The position numbers were made by a program, and so were the translations under genes. From NCBI RefSeq assembly GCF_000024365.1, contig NC_013235.1:1-64000 (forward strand): a DNA stretch of 64,000 nt, given 5' to 3'. A model generated the notes under the pieces. It was not told where the DNA came from. It ran no database searches and worked only from the letters and a program-made list of their open reading frames with translations. Shown here one piece after another: positions 21,877-33,438 of this stretch (the first letter of the stretch is position 1; each line of letters starts with the position of its first letter). The DNA comes from Nakamurella multipartita DSM 44233 (GTDB lineage Bacteria; Actinomycetota; Actinomycetes; Mycobacteriales; Nakamurellaceae).

Positions 21877-23046
21877 GTGGCCCTGACCCACCGCCAGCTC
21901 AACCGCGCCACCCTGGCCCGGCAACTGCTGCTCGGCCGGGAGCGGTGCGGCGTCGCCGACGCGGTCGGCCGGGTCGTGGCGTTGCAGGCGCAGGACGCCG
22001 CCTCGCCCTACCTGGCTCTGTGGAACCGGATCGAGGCTTTCGACCCCGACGATCTGACGGCTGCGTATGCCGACCATCGGGTGCTCAAGGCCCCGCTGAT
22101 GCGGATCACCCTGCACGCCGTGCGGGCCGAGGACTATCCGGCGTTCCGGCGGGCCATGATCAGCTCCCTGCGCGCCTCCCGCGTCGGCGACCGGCGCTTT
22201 CGCGGGCTCGGCATCGCCGTGGAGCAGGCCGACGCGCTGGTGCCCGACTTGCTGACCTTTTTGCGCGAACCGCGCACCAACGCCGAGATCGACGGTTGGG
22301 TGCGGCAGCGGTGCGGCGAGCTGCCGGCGCCCGGGGTGTGGTGGGCGCTGCGGACCTACGGACCGTTCGTGCATGCCCCGACCGGCGGCCCGTGGTCGTT
22401 CGGGCCGCGCCCGGCGTACCGCGCGGCCCCGGCCGTCCCTCTCGGCCGTCATCTCGGCGGAACCGATCAGGCCGGCGATCGCACCGGTGAACAAGCCGCG
22501 ATCCGGTCGCTGATCGGCCGTTATCTGGACGGTTTCGGACCGGCCGCGATCGCCGACATCGCCCAGTTCACGCTGCTGCGGCGCAGCGTCATCCGGGACG
22601 CGGCGGCCACCATGGACGACCTGGTGGCGATGACCGGGCCCGAGGGCGGTGCGCTGCTGGACCGGCCGCCGGGCCCGCTCCCGGATCCCGACACCGTGGC
22701 CCCGCCGCGCCTGCTGGGCATGTGGGACAACGTGTTGTTGGCCTACGCCGACCGCAGCCGCCTGATCCCGCCGGCCTACCGGCGCCACGTGATCAAACAG
22801 AACGGTGATGTGTTGCCTACCGTGCTGATCGACGGTCAGGTCGCCGGGACCTGGCGGCCGGTCGACGGCCGGATCGAGATCGGAGCCTTCCACCCGCTGA
22901 CCGAACCGGACTGGGCCGCCCTGGAGGTCGAGGCCGCCGCCCTGCACGCGATGCTGGCCGACCGCGAACCGCCGATCTACCGGCGCTTCGCGCACTGGTG
23001 GGTCAAGGGTCTGCCGATCGAGCAGACCCGCCGATTGGCCGGATGA
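21877..23046 (+). CDS. AlkZ/YcaQ-family winged-helix DNA glycosylase-like protein
   Basis: The 389-residue product opens with the HTH_42 family pattern LTHRQLNRATLARQLL, then VVALQAQDAASPYLALWNRI. The Q-A-Q triplet (about 37-39) matches the QxQ catalytic motif of AlkZ-type interstrand-crosslink glycosylases; the YcaQ branch has QxD. A C-terminal VLIDGQVAGTWR strand also fits the family. Such enzymes remove bulky alkyl-purines, often conferring self-resistance to genotoxic metabolites, but paralogues exist without known targets and no biosynthetic cluster is adjacent. TAGCGT (21865-21870) sits 6 nt before the GTG start, so the mRNA may be leaderless. Confidence 0.75.
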   Translation: MALTHRQLNRATLARQLLLGRERCGVADAVGRVVALQAQDAASPYLALWNRIEAFDPDDLTAAYADHRVLKAPLMRITLHAVRAEDYPAFRRAMISSLRASRVGDRRFRGLGIAVEQADALVPDLLTFLREPRTNAEIDGWVRQRCGELPAPGVWWALRTYGPFVHAPTGGPWSFGPRPAYRAAPAVPLGRHLGGTDQAGDRTGEQAAIRSLIGRYLDGFGPAAIADIAQFTLLRRSVIRDAAATMDDLVAMTGPEGGALLDRPPGPLPDPDTVAPPRLLGMWDNVLLAYADRSRLIPPAYRRHVIKQNGDVLPTVLIDGQVAGTWRPVDGRIEIGAFHPLTEPDWAALEVEAAALHAMLADREPPIYRRFAHWWVKGLPIEQTRRLAG

Positions 23047-23131
23047 CCCGATTCGAACGGTGCCGACGCGCCGCGGACCCGAGAGGATGCCCGAGCCACC
23101 TCGGGCACCGAGCGTTCGGAACGGGAGCGTC

Positions 23132-25150
23132 ATGGGACTGCAGCAGTGGGCGGCCAAGCTGGCCGGGCCGGGCGATCAGACCGGCCTGCTGGTCGCGGCG
23201 GCCATCGCGCCGGGCACGTTCGAGCCGTCCCTGGTCCCGCGCAGCCTGCCGGACCAGGCGATCGTCACCGGTATCGGCACCACGCTGTCCTACGTCCTGA
23301 CCGTCGCCACCCAGGACAGCATCGAGGCGTTGGCCTCGGGCCTGGCCGGCCGGGTGGGTCGCGGCAGCGCGCCCACCCGGCAGCGGCGGGCCGCGCTGCT
23401 GATCGACCTGGCCGTCATCCCTGTCGGGCTGGCCGCCGCCGGGGCGCTGCGCCGCCGGCCGCAGGAGTCCACCCTGCGCGGGGTGGCCCGGCAGGTCGCC
23501 TGGCGGACCGGCGTCACCGGCCTGGGCGCGAGCCTGTTCACCCTGACCGAACTGGGCCTGACCGCCGCGGACGGCGCGCTGGGCGCCGGCGGCCGGATCG
23601 CCCGGATCCCGCTCGGTGCGCCGGTCGGTCTCGGTGTCGGGCTGGCCCTGGAGGCCTACCGGCGGCGCGGCCTGCCGGCCGAGCCGGTCACCACCGACGC
23701 GCCGGCGACCGAGCCGCTGCGGGCGGCGGTGGCCAGCGTGGGCGTGGTCGGGATCGTCTCGGTCGGCGCGCTGGCCCAACGGCTGCTGGCCGACGGCACC
23801 GCCGCCCTGCTGGCCGGCGTGCTGCCGGGCGGCCGGGTGGTGTGGCGGCCGATGGGACACGTGCTGACCCTGGCCGCGGTGGCCGGGGCGGGCACCGTCC
23901 TGTGGCACCGGGCGATCCGGTCGATCGAGGCCGGCACCAACGTGATCGAGCCGATCATCGACGACGAGGGCGGCCGGCGATGGGTCGGCGAGCACGCCAG
24001 CGGGTCGGCCAACAGCCTCATCCCGTGGGCCACGCTCGGCCGCGAGGGTCGCCGGCACGTGCTGCTCTACCCGCGGCCGCAGCCGGTCCGGGACCTGCCG
24101 GTGAGCCTGCCCGACCTGGCCATCAGCTCGGTGATGGGCGAGCCGGCCGCCGCCGAACCGGCCCTGGTCTACGTCGGGCTGGACAGTGCGCCGACCGCCC
24201 AGGCCCGGGTCGACCTGGCCCTGGCCGAGATGGATCGGGTCGGCGCCTGGGACCGGTCGCTGATCATGCTCTGCTCGCCCACCGGCTCGGGCTACCTGAA
24301 CTACTGCGCGACCGCCGCGGCGTCCTACCTCACCCGCGGCGACCTGGCCATCGTGACGATGCAGTACTCCAAGCGGCCGTCGCCGCTGTCGCTGTTCAAG
24401 GTCAAGGATGCCCGCGAGCAGAACCGGTTGCTCTGGCTGGCGATCAGCGCCCGGCTGCGGGAGCGGTCCGGTCCCCGACCCCGGGCGGTGCTCTTCGGGG
24501 AGAGCCTGGGTGCTCACACCAGCCAGGACGTGCTGCTGCACTGGGGCACCCTGGGACCGCAGGCCCTGGGCATCGATCGGGCGTTGTGGATCGGCACGCC
24601 GTACGGCAGCGGCTGGATGCACCAGGTGACCGGCGAACCCCGACCCGACGTCGACCCGAACCTGGTCGCCATGGTGAACGACTTCGAGCAGCTGCAGGCG
24701 CTGCCCGAGAGCCATCGGGCCACCCTGCGGTATGTGATGGTCAGTCACGACAACGACGGCGTGACCAAGTTCGGCGCCGACCTGCTCACCCGCCGCCCGG
24801 CCTGGCTCACCGACGCGCGGCCGGCGGTGCAGATCGTGCCCGGGGCCAGCCCCCGCGGGATTCCGGCCCGGCTGCGATGGCGGCCGATCACCTCGTTCCT
24901 GCACGGGCTGATGGACATGAAGAACGCCCAGAAGATGCAGGGTTACCGGGCCTGGGCCCACGACTACCGTCCCGACATCGCCCGATTCGTCGCGCAGGTC
25001 TACGACCTGCCGGCCACCCCGGCGCAGCTCGCGCGGATCGAGACCGCGCTGCAGGCCCGCGAGGAGATCCGGGACCGGCTGCTCTCCCAGCATCTGGACG
25101 CGATGACCCCATCCCCCGATCGGTTCGTTCCTCCGGCGCCCGAGCGATGA
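23132..25150 (+). CDS. Membrane-anchored alpha/beta-hydrolase (Abhydrolase_9 family)
   Basis: The 672-residue product has a hydrophobic N-terminal half with several membrane segments (about 30-260), beginning LLVAAAIAPGTFEPSLVPRSLPDQAIVTG, and a C-terminal alpha/beta-hydrolase domain with nucleophile elbow LFGESLGAHTSQ (about 455). This two-part plan is the actinobacterial Abhydrolase_9/Abhydrolase_9_N family, of unknown substrate, probably lipid-related. ATG 23132 is favoured by GGGAGC 5-10 nt upstream over ATG 23060 or 23087. It overlaps nothing and seems to be its own unit. Confidence 0.85.
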   Translation: MGLQQWAAKLAGPGDQTGLLVAAAIAPGTFEPSLVPRSLPDQAIVTGIGTTLSYVLTVATQDSIEALASGLAGRVGRGSAPTRQRRAALLIDLAVIPVGLAAAGALRRRPQESTLRGVARQVAWRTGVTGLGASLFTLTELGLTAADGALGAGGRIARIPLGAPVGLGVGLALEAYRRRGLPAEPVTTDAPATEPLRAAVASVGVVGIVSVGALAQRLLADGTAALLAGVLPGGRVVWRPMGHVLTLAAVAGAGTVLWHRAIRSIEAGTNVIEPIIDDEGGRRWVGEHASGSANSLIPWATLGREGRRHVLLYPRPQPVRDLPVSLPDLAISSVMGEPAAAEPALVYVGLDSAPTAQARVDLALAEMDRVGAWDRSLIMLCSPTGSGYLNYCATAAASYLTRGDLAIVTMQYSKRPSPLSLFKVKDAREQNRLLWLAISARLRERSGPRPRAVLFGESLGAHTSQDVLLHWGTLGPQALGIDRALWIGTPYGSGWMHQVTGEPRPDVDPNLVAMVNDFEQLQALPESHRATLRYVMVSHDNDGVTKFGADLLTRRPAWLTDARPAVQIVPGASPRGIPARLRWRPITSFLHGLMDMKNAQKMQGYRAWAHDYRPDIARFVAQVYDLPATPAQLARIETALQAREEIRDRLLSQHLDAMTPSPDRFVPPAPER

Positions 25151-25255
25151 GAACGAGCTCCCGTCGGGGTCTATGGGAGGGGCCGGCCGACGGCTAGCCT
25201 CGATCGTGGACAACGACGCCTGCCCGGTTCGGCCCGGGCGGTAAAGGAGAGTCCG

Positions 25256-26371
25256 ATGACCGGAGTACGAGTCCTGGTCGGCACCCGCAAGGGCGCCTTC
25301 GTGCTGACCGCCGACGGGTCGCGCCGCGACTGGCAGGTCAGTGGGCCGCATTTCGCCGGCTGGGAGATCTATCACGTGGCCGGGTCGCCGGCCGAACCGA
25401 ACCGGCTCTACGCCTCCCAGTCCAGCGGCTGGTTCGGCCAGGTCGTGCAACGCTCCGACGACGGCGGCCGGACCTGGGCCCCCCAGCCCGGCACCTTCAG
25501 CTACGAGGGCGAAGTGGGCCCGCACCAGTACTACGACGGCACGCCCCGGCCCTGGTCGTTCACCAGGGTCTGGCACTTCGAACCCACCCGGGAGGACCCG
25601 GACACGGTGTACGCCGGCGTCGAGGACGCCGCGCTGTTCCGGACCACCGACGGCGGTGCGAGCTGGCAGGAACTACCCGCCCTCCGGCAACACCGGACCG
25701 GCCCCGACTGGGCCCCCGGCGCCGGCGGGATGTGTTTGCACACGATCATTCTCGACCCGAAGAAGGCGGATCGGATCTACGCGGCGATCTCCGCGGCCGG
25801 GGTCTTCCGCAGCGACGACGCCGGCGCGAGCTGGCGGCCCATCAACCAGGGCCTGCATTCGGAGGGGATCCCGGACCAGCAGGCCGAGGTCGGCCACTGC
25901 GTGCACCATGTCGCCCAGCATCCCGACCGGCCGGACGTGCTGTACATGCAAAAGCACTGGGACGTCATGCGCAGCAATGACTCCGGTGAGTCATGGACCG
26001 AGATCAGCGGAAACCTGCCGACCGACTTCGGCTTTCCGATCGCCGTGCACGCCCACGAGCCGGACACCGTCTACGTGCTGCCGATCACCAGCGATGCCAA
26101 CCACGTCGTGATGGACGGCAAGCTGCGGGTCTACCGCAGCCGCACCGGCGGCCACGAGTGGGAGCCGCTGACCGCCGGGCTGCCCCAGCAGAACTGCTAC
26201 GTCAACGTGCTGCGGGACGCGATGGCCGTCGACACCCTGGACGAGTGCGGGCTGTACTTCGGCACCACCGGCGGGCAGGTCTACGCCTCGGCCGACTCCG
26301 GCGACAGCTGGGCTCCGATCGTCCGCGACCTGCCGGCGGTGCTGTCGGTGGAGGTGCAGACGCTGCCATGA
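25256..26371 (+). CDS. BNR/VPS10-like beta-propeller protein
   Basis: The 371-residue product is built from repeated propeller blades with Asp-box-like turns: [55 protein letters not shown]. Such folds occur in sialidases and sorting receptors, but no sialidase Arg triad can be assigned and there is no signal peptide, so it should be cytoplasmic. The start ATG 25256 follows AAAGGAGA at 25242-25249. Its stop overlaps the start of a ubiquitin-like gene (ATGA, 26368-26371), so the two are translationally coupled; the pair recurs in actinobacteria as far as I recall, but its job is unknown. Confidence 0.8.
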   Translation: MTGVRVLVGTRKGAFVLTADGSRRDWQVSGPHFAGWEIYHVAGSPAEPNRLYASQSSGWFGQVVQRSDDGGRTWAPQPGTFSYEGEVGPHQYYDGTPRPWSFTRVWHFEPTREDPDTVYAGVEDAALFRTTDGGASWQELPALRQHRTGPDWAPGAGGMCLHTIILDPKKADRIYAAISAAGVFRSDDAGASWRPINQGLHSEGIPDQQAEVGHCVHHVAQHPDRPDVLYMQKHWDVMRSNDSGESWTEISGNLPTDFGFPIAVHAHEPDTVYVLPITSDANHVVMDGKLRVYRSRTGGHEWEPLTAGLPQQNCYVNVLRDAMAVDTLDECGLYFGTTGGQVYASADSGDSWAPIVRDLPAVLSVEVQTLP

Positions 26372-26676
26372 CCACCACCGCGATCAGAGTGATCCTGCCC
26401 GCCCATCTGCGGGAGCTGGCCCATGTGCACGGCGAGGTCGAACTCGACGTCGACGGACCGGTCACCCAGCGCAGCGTGCTGGATGCGTTGGAGGCCCAAC
26501 TGCCGGTGCTGGTCGGCCGGGTGCGCGATCACCAGACCCAGCAGCGTCGGGGCTTCGTCCGCTTCTACGCCTGCCAGGAGGATCTGTCCCACGAGCCGCC
26601 GGACGATCCGTTGCCGGCGGCCGTCGCCCAGGGCCAGGAGCCGTTCATGATCGTCGGTGCGATGGCCGGCGGCTGA
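26368..26676 (+). CDS. MoaD/ThiS-like ubiquitin-fold protein with C-terminal diglycine
   Basis: The 102-residue product opens with a beta-strand ([14 protein letters not shown]), has [18 protein letters not shown] as the helix typical of beta-grasp proteins, and ends in GAMAGG. A free C-terminal Gly-Gly is the hallmark of MoaD, ThiS and bacterial ubiquitin-like modifiers, which are adenylated by E1-type enzymes to carry sulfur or to be conjugated. No MoaB/ThiF-type E1, MoaE or ThiG is in the window. It overlaps the BNR-propeller gene by 4 bp, implying a joint function. Confidence 0.8.
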   Translation: MTTTAIRVILPAHLRELAHVHGEVELDVDGPVTQRSVLDALEAQLPVLVGRVRDHQTQQRRGFVRFYACQEDLSHEPPDDPLPAAVAQGQEPFMIVGAMAGG

Positions 26677-26722
26677 GCGCACCGAGCGGCCGGCCATCGC
26701 CGCGCTCACCCGAGACCGGCCG

Positions 26723-27106
26723 TCACAGCAGGCGGGGCTGGCTCTCGGCCGGGTCGGCGGGACGCTCCGCGCCGGCCGCGGTGGCGGCCTCCAGCAGGTG
26801 CCGGGCGCGCCGGCCCAGGTCGCCGAGGTCGACCCGACCGGCCTCGGCGGCCTTGGCCAGGCGTTCGGCCAACTCCAGGGCCTCGTCCAGCAGGTACGAC
26901 TGGGCCGCGCGTTCCTGGCCCATGTCGCCCAGGATCGTGCGCTCGGTCCGGGACGCGATGATCGGGTTGCCCAGGCCGTCGACCCAGACCTGCGTGCGCC
27001 GGCCCTCGCCCCGGTCCTCACCGCGGATCGGTTCGAGCGCGAAGATCTTGTCCGATCGGGCGTACTTGCCGAAGCCGAGAAACACCATGTGCGGGTCGGT
27101 CGCCAT
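26723..27106 (-). CDS. RemA/DUF370-like small protein (tentative)
   Basis: The 127-residue product contains MVFLGFGKYARSDKIFALEP and GRRTQVWVDGLGNPIIAS followed by RTERTIL. By eye this follows the pattern of RemA (FGN...RI.AI..P, GRRTRAV...DS.HVIL.S), a small DNA-binding regulator known in firmicutes. The C-terminal half (about 70-127) is an added helix rich in Ala/Leu/Glu and absent from RemA. The similarity is my reading and could be coincidental. On its own strand a GATACG box lies just before the ATG, suggesting a leaderless mRNA. It is convergent with the MoaD-like gene. Confidence 0.6.
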   Translation of the reverse strand: MATDPHMVFLGFGKYARSDKIFALEPIRGEDRGEGRRTQVWVDGLGNPIIASRTERTILGDMGQERAAQSYLLDEALELAERLAKAAEAGRVDLGDLGRRARHLLEAATAAGAERPADPAESQPRLL

Positions 27107-27215
27107 GACTCAGCGTATCGGCGGGCCGGATCGCCCACCCAGCGGAACTCGGTCGGCGTCCGGGCGGCCTCGTCCACGATGATCGACCGGTGACGGTCGG
27201 GACGGGTCCACGCTA

Positions 27216-28115
27216 ATGGGCGAGACCCTGCTCAAGGTCCTGCCGGTCATGCTCGGCTTCGTCGGGGGCTTCCTGCTGCGCCGATTCCGGGTCGCCGAGC
27301 CGCGCGACGGTGACTTCCTGTTCCGGCTGGTGTTCTACGTCTGCGTGCCGGCGCTGATGTTCGCCTCGCTGTCCACGGTGCAGATCACCGCCGCGCTGGC
27401 CGTGTTCCCGCTGTCGTCGGCCCTGTTCACGCTGGTCGGGTTCGTGCTGGCCCTGCTGACCGCGCGCCGGCTGCACTGGGACCCGACCCGGTCGGCGGTG
27501 CTGATGTGCGGCTGCATGATCGCCAACAGCGGCTTCGAACTGCCGTTCATCCAGGCCCTCTACGGCGCCGAAGGGGTCGTCCGGATCGCCGCCTTCGACG
27601 CGATGAATACGGCCCTGACCTTCAGCTTCGCCTACCTGGTGGCCGTGCGCGGCAACCCGAACCGGCGCCGCGGCGGCGGGGCCATGATCGGCCGGTTGGC
27701 CCGCAGCCCGGCCCTGTGGGCGATCGCGCTGGGCCTGGCGGTCAACCTGATCGCGGTGCCGGTGCCCGCGCCGATCCACGACTCGCTGGCGGTGTTCGGG
27801 GCGGCGACCGGGTTCATCATCCCGTTGGCCGTCGGCATCCTGTTCCAGCCCTCGGGCGGTCAGGTGGGCAAGGCGGCGGTGATGGTCGGCGTCCGGCTGG
27901 CCGCCGGCCTGCTGGTCGCGGTCGGCCTGGTCCTGGCCTTCGACCTGCAGGGGCTGGACCGCACGATCATGCTGCTGCTCGGGATCGCCCCGATCGGGTT
28001 CTCGACCGTCACCTTCGCCTCCCTGGAAAAGCTCGGCGAGAAGCTCGCGGTCACCGCCTTGTCGTTGTCCCTGTCGCTGAGCCTGGTGCTGTCGATGGTC
28101 GTGACGGTGATCTGA
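27216..28115 (+). CDS. AEC (auxin efflux carrier) family transporter
   Basis: This 299-residue integral membrane protein has about ten hydrophobic segments in the 5+5 arrangement of the AEC family, with the first-half motif LVFYVCVPALMFASLSTVQ and the central unwound-helix segment MCGCMIANSGFELPFIQALYG. Family members export or import small organic acids such as malate, or auxin in plants; the substrate here is unknown. ATG 27216 is the only sensible start. Divergent from the RemA-like gene with about 110 bp between. Confidence 0.85.
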   Translation: MGETLLKVLPVMLGFVGGFLLRRFRVAEPRDGDFLFRLVFYVCVPALMFASLSTVQITAALAVFPLSSALFTLVGFVLALLTARRLHWDPTRSAVLMCGCMIANSGFELPFIQALYGAEGVVRIAAFDAMNTALTFSFAYLVAVRGNPNRRRGGGAMIGRLARSPALWAIALGLAVNLIAVPVPAPIHDSLAVFGAATGFIIPLAVGILFQPSGGQVGKAAVMVGVRLAAGLLVAVGLVLAFDLQGLDRTIMLLLGIAPIGFSTVTFASLEKLGEKLAVTALSLSLSLSLVLSMVVTVI

Positions 28116-28232
28116 ACGGCCTCGCGGCCGATCACCACCACTCTTTCGGATGAAGAAGCCACGTTCAGACGCAGCGAACCACTACTGCCCGATCATTCAT
28201 TGCAGCGGTGCGGGTCGATCGGGGGTGCATCG

Positions 28233-29090
28233 GTGGGACGTCCCAGACTGATGGCAACAGTGCTGCCGAGGGGGCTGGCGCTGAGCGTGGTGGCGATCGT
28301 GGGCCTGGCCGGATGCAGCCAGTCGACGACCGGAACCCCCGCGGCCGGTGCACCCGCGACGTCGTCGTCGGCCGGCCCGACGAGCAGCTCGGATCCGACC
28401 ACGAGTGCCGCGGTGGGGGTGGCGGTGGACGCCGGCGTCGTCGAGACCTCCGTCCTGCGGCCGATGCAGGTCGAGTCCGACGACTTCTGGGAGGAGATCC
28501 TCGCTCTGGCCGGCTCGTCGGCCGGCGTCAGTGCGCCGATGTCGTTCCTGGCCGAATCGGAAACGCTCGACTGCGGCGGCGTCGCCCTCAGTGGCACCGA
28601 CCACTTCGGCCCCACGTATTGCGCGGCGCAGGATGAGATCGTCGTCTCGGCGACGTTCATGGCCGATCTCGGTGCTTCCCAGGTCCTGCAGGCCGACGGG
28701 ACGTTCGTCGACCCGGCGGATGACGTCGGGGTCTACTTCCTGCTCGCCCACGAGTGGGGCCACAACATCATCGGCGAGTTGGTCGCCGAGAAGCAGGCCG
28801 ATCTCACCCTGGTTCCGTCCCAGCAGGTCGAGCTGGCCGCGGACTGCCTGGCCGGGCTGATGATCGCGGGGGTGCCGCGGGTGTTCGCGGTGAAGGACAC
28901 CGAGGCCGTGCTCGGGTACGTGCCGGTCGTCGGGGAGCGCTTTGCCGGGATCTCCGGCTCGCCGGCCGCGCGCCAGGCGGCCATCGAGGTCGGGCTGGCG
29001 CCCGACTACGAGGACCGGGCGCAGTTCGTGACCGGTCTGGACCAGTGCCTGTCCAGCCAGGCACCCCAGCTGGCCAAGGCGCTCGGGTAG
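28233..29090 (+). CDS. Secreted lipoprotein, zinc-metallopeptidase-like (HExxH)
   Basis: The product (285 residues) has a lipoprotein signal ending at the lipobox GLAGC, a Ser/Thr/Pro/Ala linker, then a domain with HEWGHNIIGEL (HExxH zinc motif) and downstream VELAADCLAGLMIAG whose Glu/Asp can supply the third ligand. Two conserved cysteines (TLDCGGVAL, TYCAAQDEIV) precede the motif. This is the neutral zinc metallopeptidase/YpfJ-like pattern, probably a lipid-anchored peptidase on the outer face of the membrane. GTG 28233 follows GGGGG; ATG 28251 is an in-frame alternative. Confidence 0.78.
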   Translation: MGRPRLMATVLPRGLALSVVAIVGLAGCSQSTTGTPAAGAPATSSSAGPTSSSDPTTSAAVGVAVDAGVVETSVLRPMQVESDDFWEEILALAGSSAGVSAPMSFLAESETLDCGGVALSGTDHFGPTYCAAQDEIVVSATFMADLGASQVLQADGTFVDPADDVGVYFLLAHEWGHNIIGELVAEKQADLTLVPSQQVELAADCLAGLMIAGVPRVFAVKDTEAVLGYVPVVGERFAGISGSPAARQAAIEVGLAPDYEDRAQFVTGLDQCLSSQAPQLAKALG

Positions 29091-29324
29091 CCCGTCCGCT
29101 CAAACGGTCGCGCCGACCAAAACCGTGGCCCTCGTCACACCGACGAGTGTCCCCACCCACGGGGCGACCTCCGGCGCACCGCGCGGGACCGGCCCGCGAC
29201 CACCCGGTCGGCCGGCCAGTGTCGCCGGTGACGACGACGTGCGCGTGCCGGCGACCCGAATTCGACGCCCGGATCGGGTCGTTGTTACCGCACGCGTCAC
29301 AAACCATGGCTACTATCCGCGCTC

Positions 29325-31796
<2,472 letters not shown>

Positions 31797-31868
31797 CGGA
31801 AGGTTCATTGCGGTTGAGGGATCTCTCAACTCCGGTTCCGGGCCCCCATTCGTGGCTAGCCTGAGGCC

Positions 31869-33005
31869 ATGAGCCGGAGACGAACGCCCCCGACCCTGCC
31901 CGTACGCCTGCCCATCCTGGCCGCCGCGGTCGCCTTGCTGACGCTCACCGCGTGCAGTTCGGGCGGCTCGAGCGGATCCGGCGAGTCGTCGGCGGCGCCG
32001 ACCAGCGCGGCGCCGGTGACGGTGGCCGGCAGTGTGGTCAGCACCGCCGGCTCCTCGAACGAGGCGCAGATCGTGGTGCCCGAGGTGGTGGCCGCCCAGT
32101 GGGCGGCCCTGGGCTCGGGCAACGGCGTCGAGTGGGTCGCGGTGGCCGGTGACGGCACCACCAGCACCACGCCGGTGGCCGTCGCGGACGCGGACGCCAC
32201 CTCGGCGTTCACCGCGCAGCTCAACGCCCTGCAGGCCGCGTCCCCGGGCCGGGATGCCCTGGCCGGCCTGGATGCCGTGGCCTCGCCGGCCGGCTCCCCG
32301 GTCTGGGTCTTCTCGCCGCTGCTGGACACCCAGGGCGCGTTGGACATGAACCTGCTGGCCTTCGACCAGTCGCCGCCCGATGTGGTGAGCGCCGCGACCG
32401 CGTCCGGGGCTCTGCCCGACCTGACCGGCCGTGAGGTCAACTTCGTCGTCACCCCGGTCGCCGGGCAGCAGAACGCGCTCTCCGACGTCCAGGTGGGCTA
32501 CCAGCACGCCATCTGGGAGGGCATCGCGACCGCCGCCGGCGCGTCCACCGTCACCTTCTACGACGGCACCGGGACCGGCGCCGGGACCGGCACCATCCCC
32601 GCGGTCGCCACCCCGGACCCGACCGACAAGATCTCCTCCGAGGGCTCCGGCCCGACCCGGACCTGCACCCTGCCCACCCCGGCGCTGTTCCTGCCCAACC
32701 AGGCCGCGCTCATCGACAAGGCGGCCACCCTGACGGCGCTGAGCGAGTGTGTCGGCACCGTGGACCCGAGCACCAAGATCAGCGTCGAGGGGCGCACCGC
32801 GGCCGTCCCCGGTGGGGATCCCCAGGGCGCGATCGACCTGTCCACCCAGCGGGCCACCGAGGTGGCCGTGCTGCTGCAGGAGGTCGGGGTGCCGGGCGAG
32901 AACATCACCTCGGTGGTCGGCCTGGGCGACTCCTCGCCGCTGGTGCAGCCGGCCAGTGATCCGGAGAACCGCTCCGTGGTGGTCACCTTCACCTCCACCG
33001 GCTGA
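31869..33005 (+). CDS. OmpA-domain lipoprotein
   Basis: This 378-residue lipoprotein has a signal peptide with lipobox LTACSS (about 28-33), a Ser/Gly linker, a middle domain of unknown function, and a C-terminal OmpA-like peptidoglycan-binding domain (about 255-378) with the pattern STQRATEVAVLLQEVGVP and GLGDSSPL. It is probably anchored to the membrane and touching the wall. TAGCCT (31857-31862) is 6 nt before the ATG, so translation may be leaderless. A 6-bp hairpin GTTGAG/CTCAAC (31813-31830) lies between it and glgP. A strong terminator follows the gene. Confidence 0.85.
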   Translation: MSRRRTPPTLPVRLPILAAAVALLTLTACSSGGSSGSGESSAAPTSAAPVTVAGSVVSTAGSSNEAQIVVPEVVAAQWAALGSGNGVEWVAVAGDGTTSTTPVAVADADATSAFTAQLNALQAASPGRDALAGLDAVASPAGSPVWVFSPLLDTQGALDMNLLAFDQSPPDVVSAATASGALPDLTGREVNFVVTPVAGQQNALSDVQVGYQHAIWEGIATAAGASTVTFYDGTGTGAGTGTIPAVATPDPTDKISSEGSGPTRTCTLPTPALFLPNQAALIDKAATLTALSECVGTVDPSTKISVEGRTAAVPGGDPQGAIDLSTQRATEVAVLLQEVGVPGENITSVVGLGDSSPLVQPASDPENRSVVVTFTSTG

Positions 33006-33048
33006 TCGCCGGAAAAACACCGATCAACGGTCCGGCACAATCGCCGGC

Positions 33049-33088
33049 GGGGCGGATGCATTCGCGAGAATGCATCCGCCCCTCTTTT
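33049..33088 (+). terminator. Strong intrinsic terminator
   Basis: A perfect 15-bp stem (33049-33063 with 33068-33082) closed by a GCGA (GNRA) tetraloop is followed by TCTTTT. This is the best rho-independent terminator in the window and ends the OmpA-lipoprotein transcript, 44 bp after its stop. The remaining gap to 33330 contains no gene I can support and forms the leader of the next unit. Confidence 0.9.
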
Positions 33089-33330
33089 CTGTCCCCGACA
33101 GGCGCATCGGCGAACGGGTGGCCACAGCCCATCCGGCGCCAATAATCGGGGATCAATGGGCGATGGCCGATTACTGCGCGTGGTCCGAGCCGAACCCGTC
33201 CGGCCCCAAAGCGTGAAACCGTTCGACGCGACTTCCCGGATGGGCGACCTGGCTGCATTGGATTGCATATCATCACCGCCGGCCCCCGTGGCCGTCGCTG
33301 CACCAGTGCACCACGGTCCCAACGGAGGGA

Positions 33331-33438
33331 ATGAAAGTGCTCAGGATTTCGCCTGCCGGGTGGCAACCCGGGAATTCGAGGTCGATTCGACGTGCGCGGC
33401 CGGCGCGGGCGTCCGGTCGACCGACGCGAACGGCCTGA
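33331..33438 (+). CDS. Possible short upstream ORF coupled to wall-hydrolase gene
   Basis: A 35-codon frame starts at ATG 33331 (or GTG 33337) right after GGAGGGA (33324-33330), the only good ribosome site in this leader, and its TGA (33436-33438) overlaps the ATG of the downstream gene as TGATG. The peptide is Arg/Pro-rich with no recognisable feature. It may serve translation coupling, or indicate that the downstream start needs revision. Confidence 0.3.
   Translation: MKVLRISPAGWQPGNSRSIRRARPARASGRPTRTA

Noticed and set aside
33090-33330. c-di-AMP (ydaO-type) riboswitch before the wall-hydrolase gene
   Set aside because: Context is suggestive, but I could not find the conserved core by eye, so it is reported only as an unexplained leader.
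33156-33437. Upstream extension of the lysozyme-like gene
   Set aside because: The frame is open, but there is no start with a ribosome site, and the strong site at 33324-33330 serves another frame.
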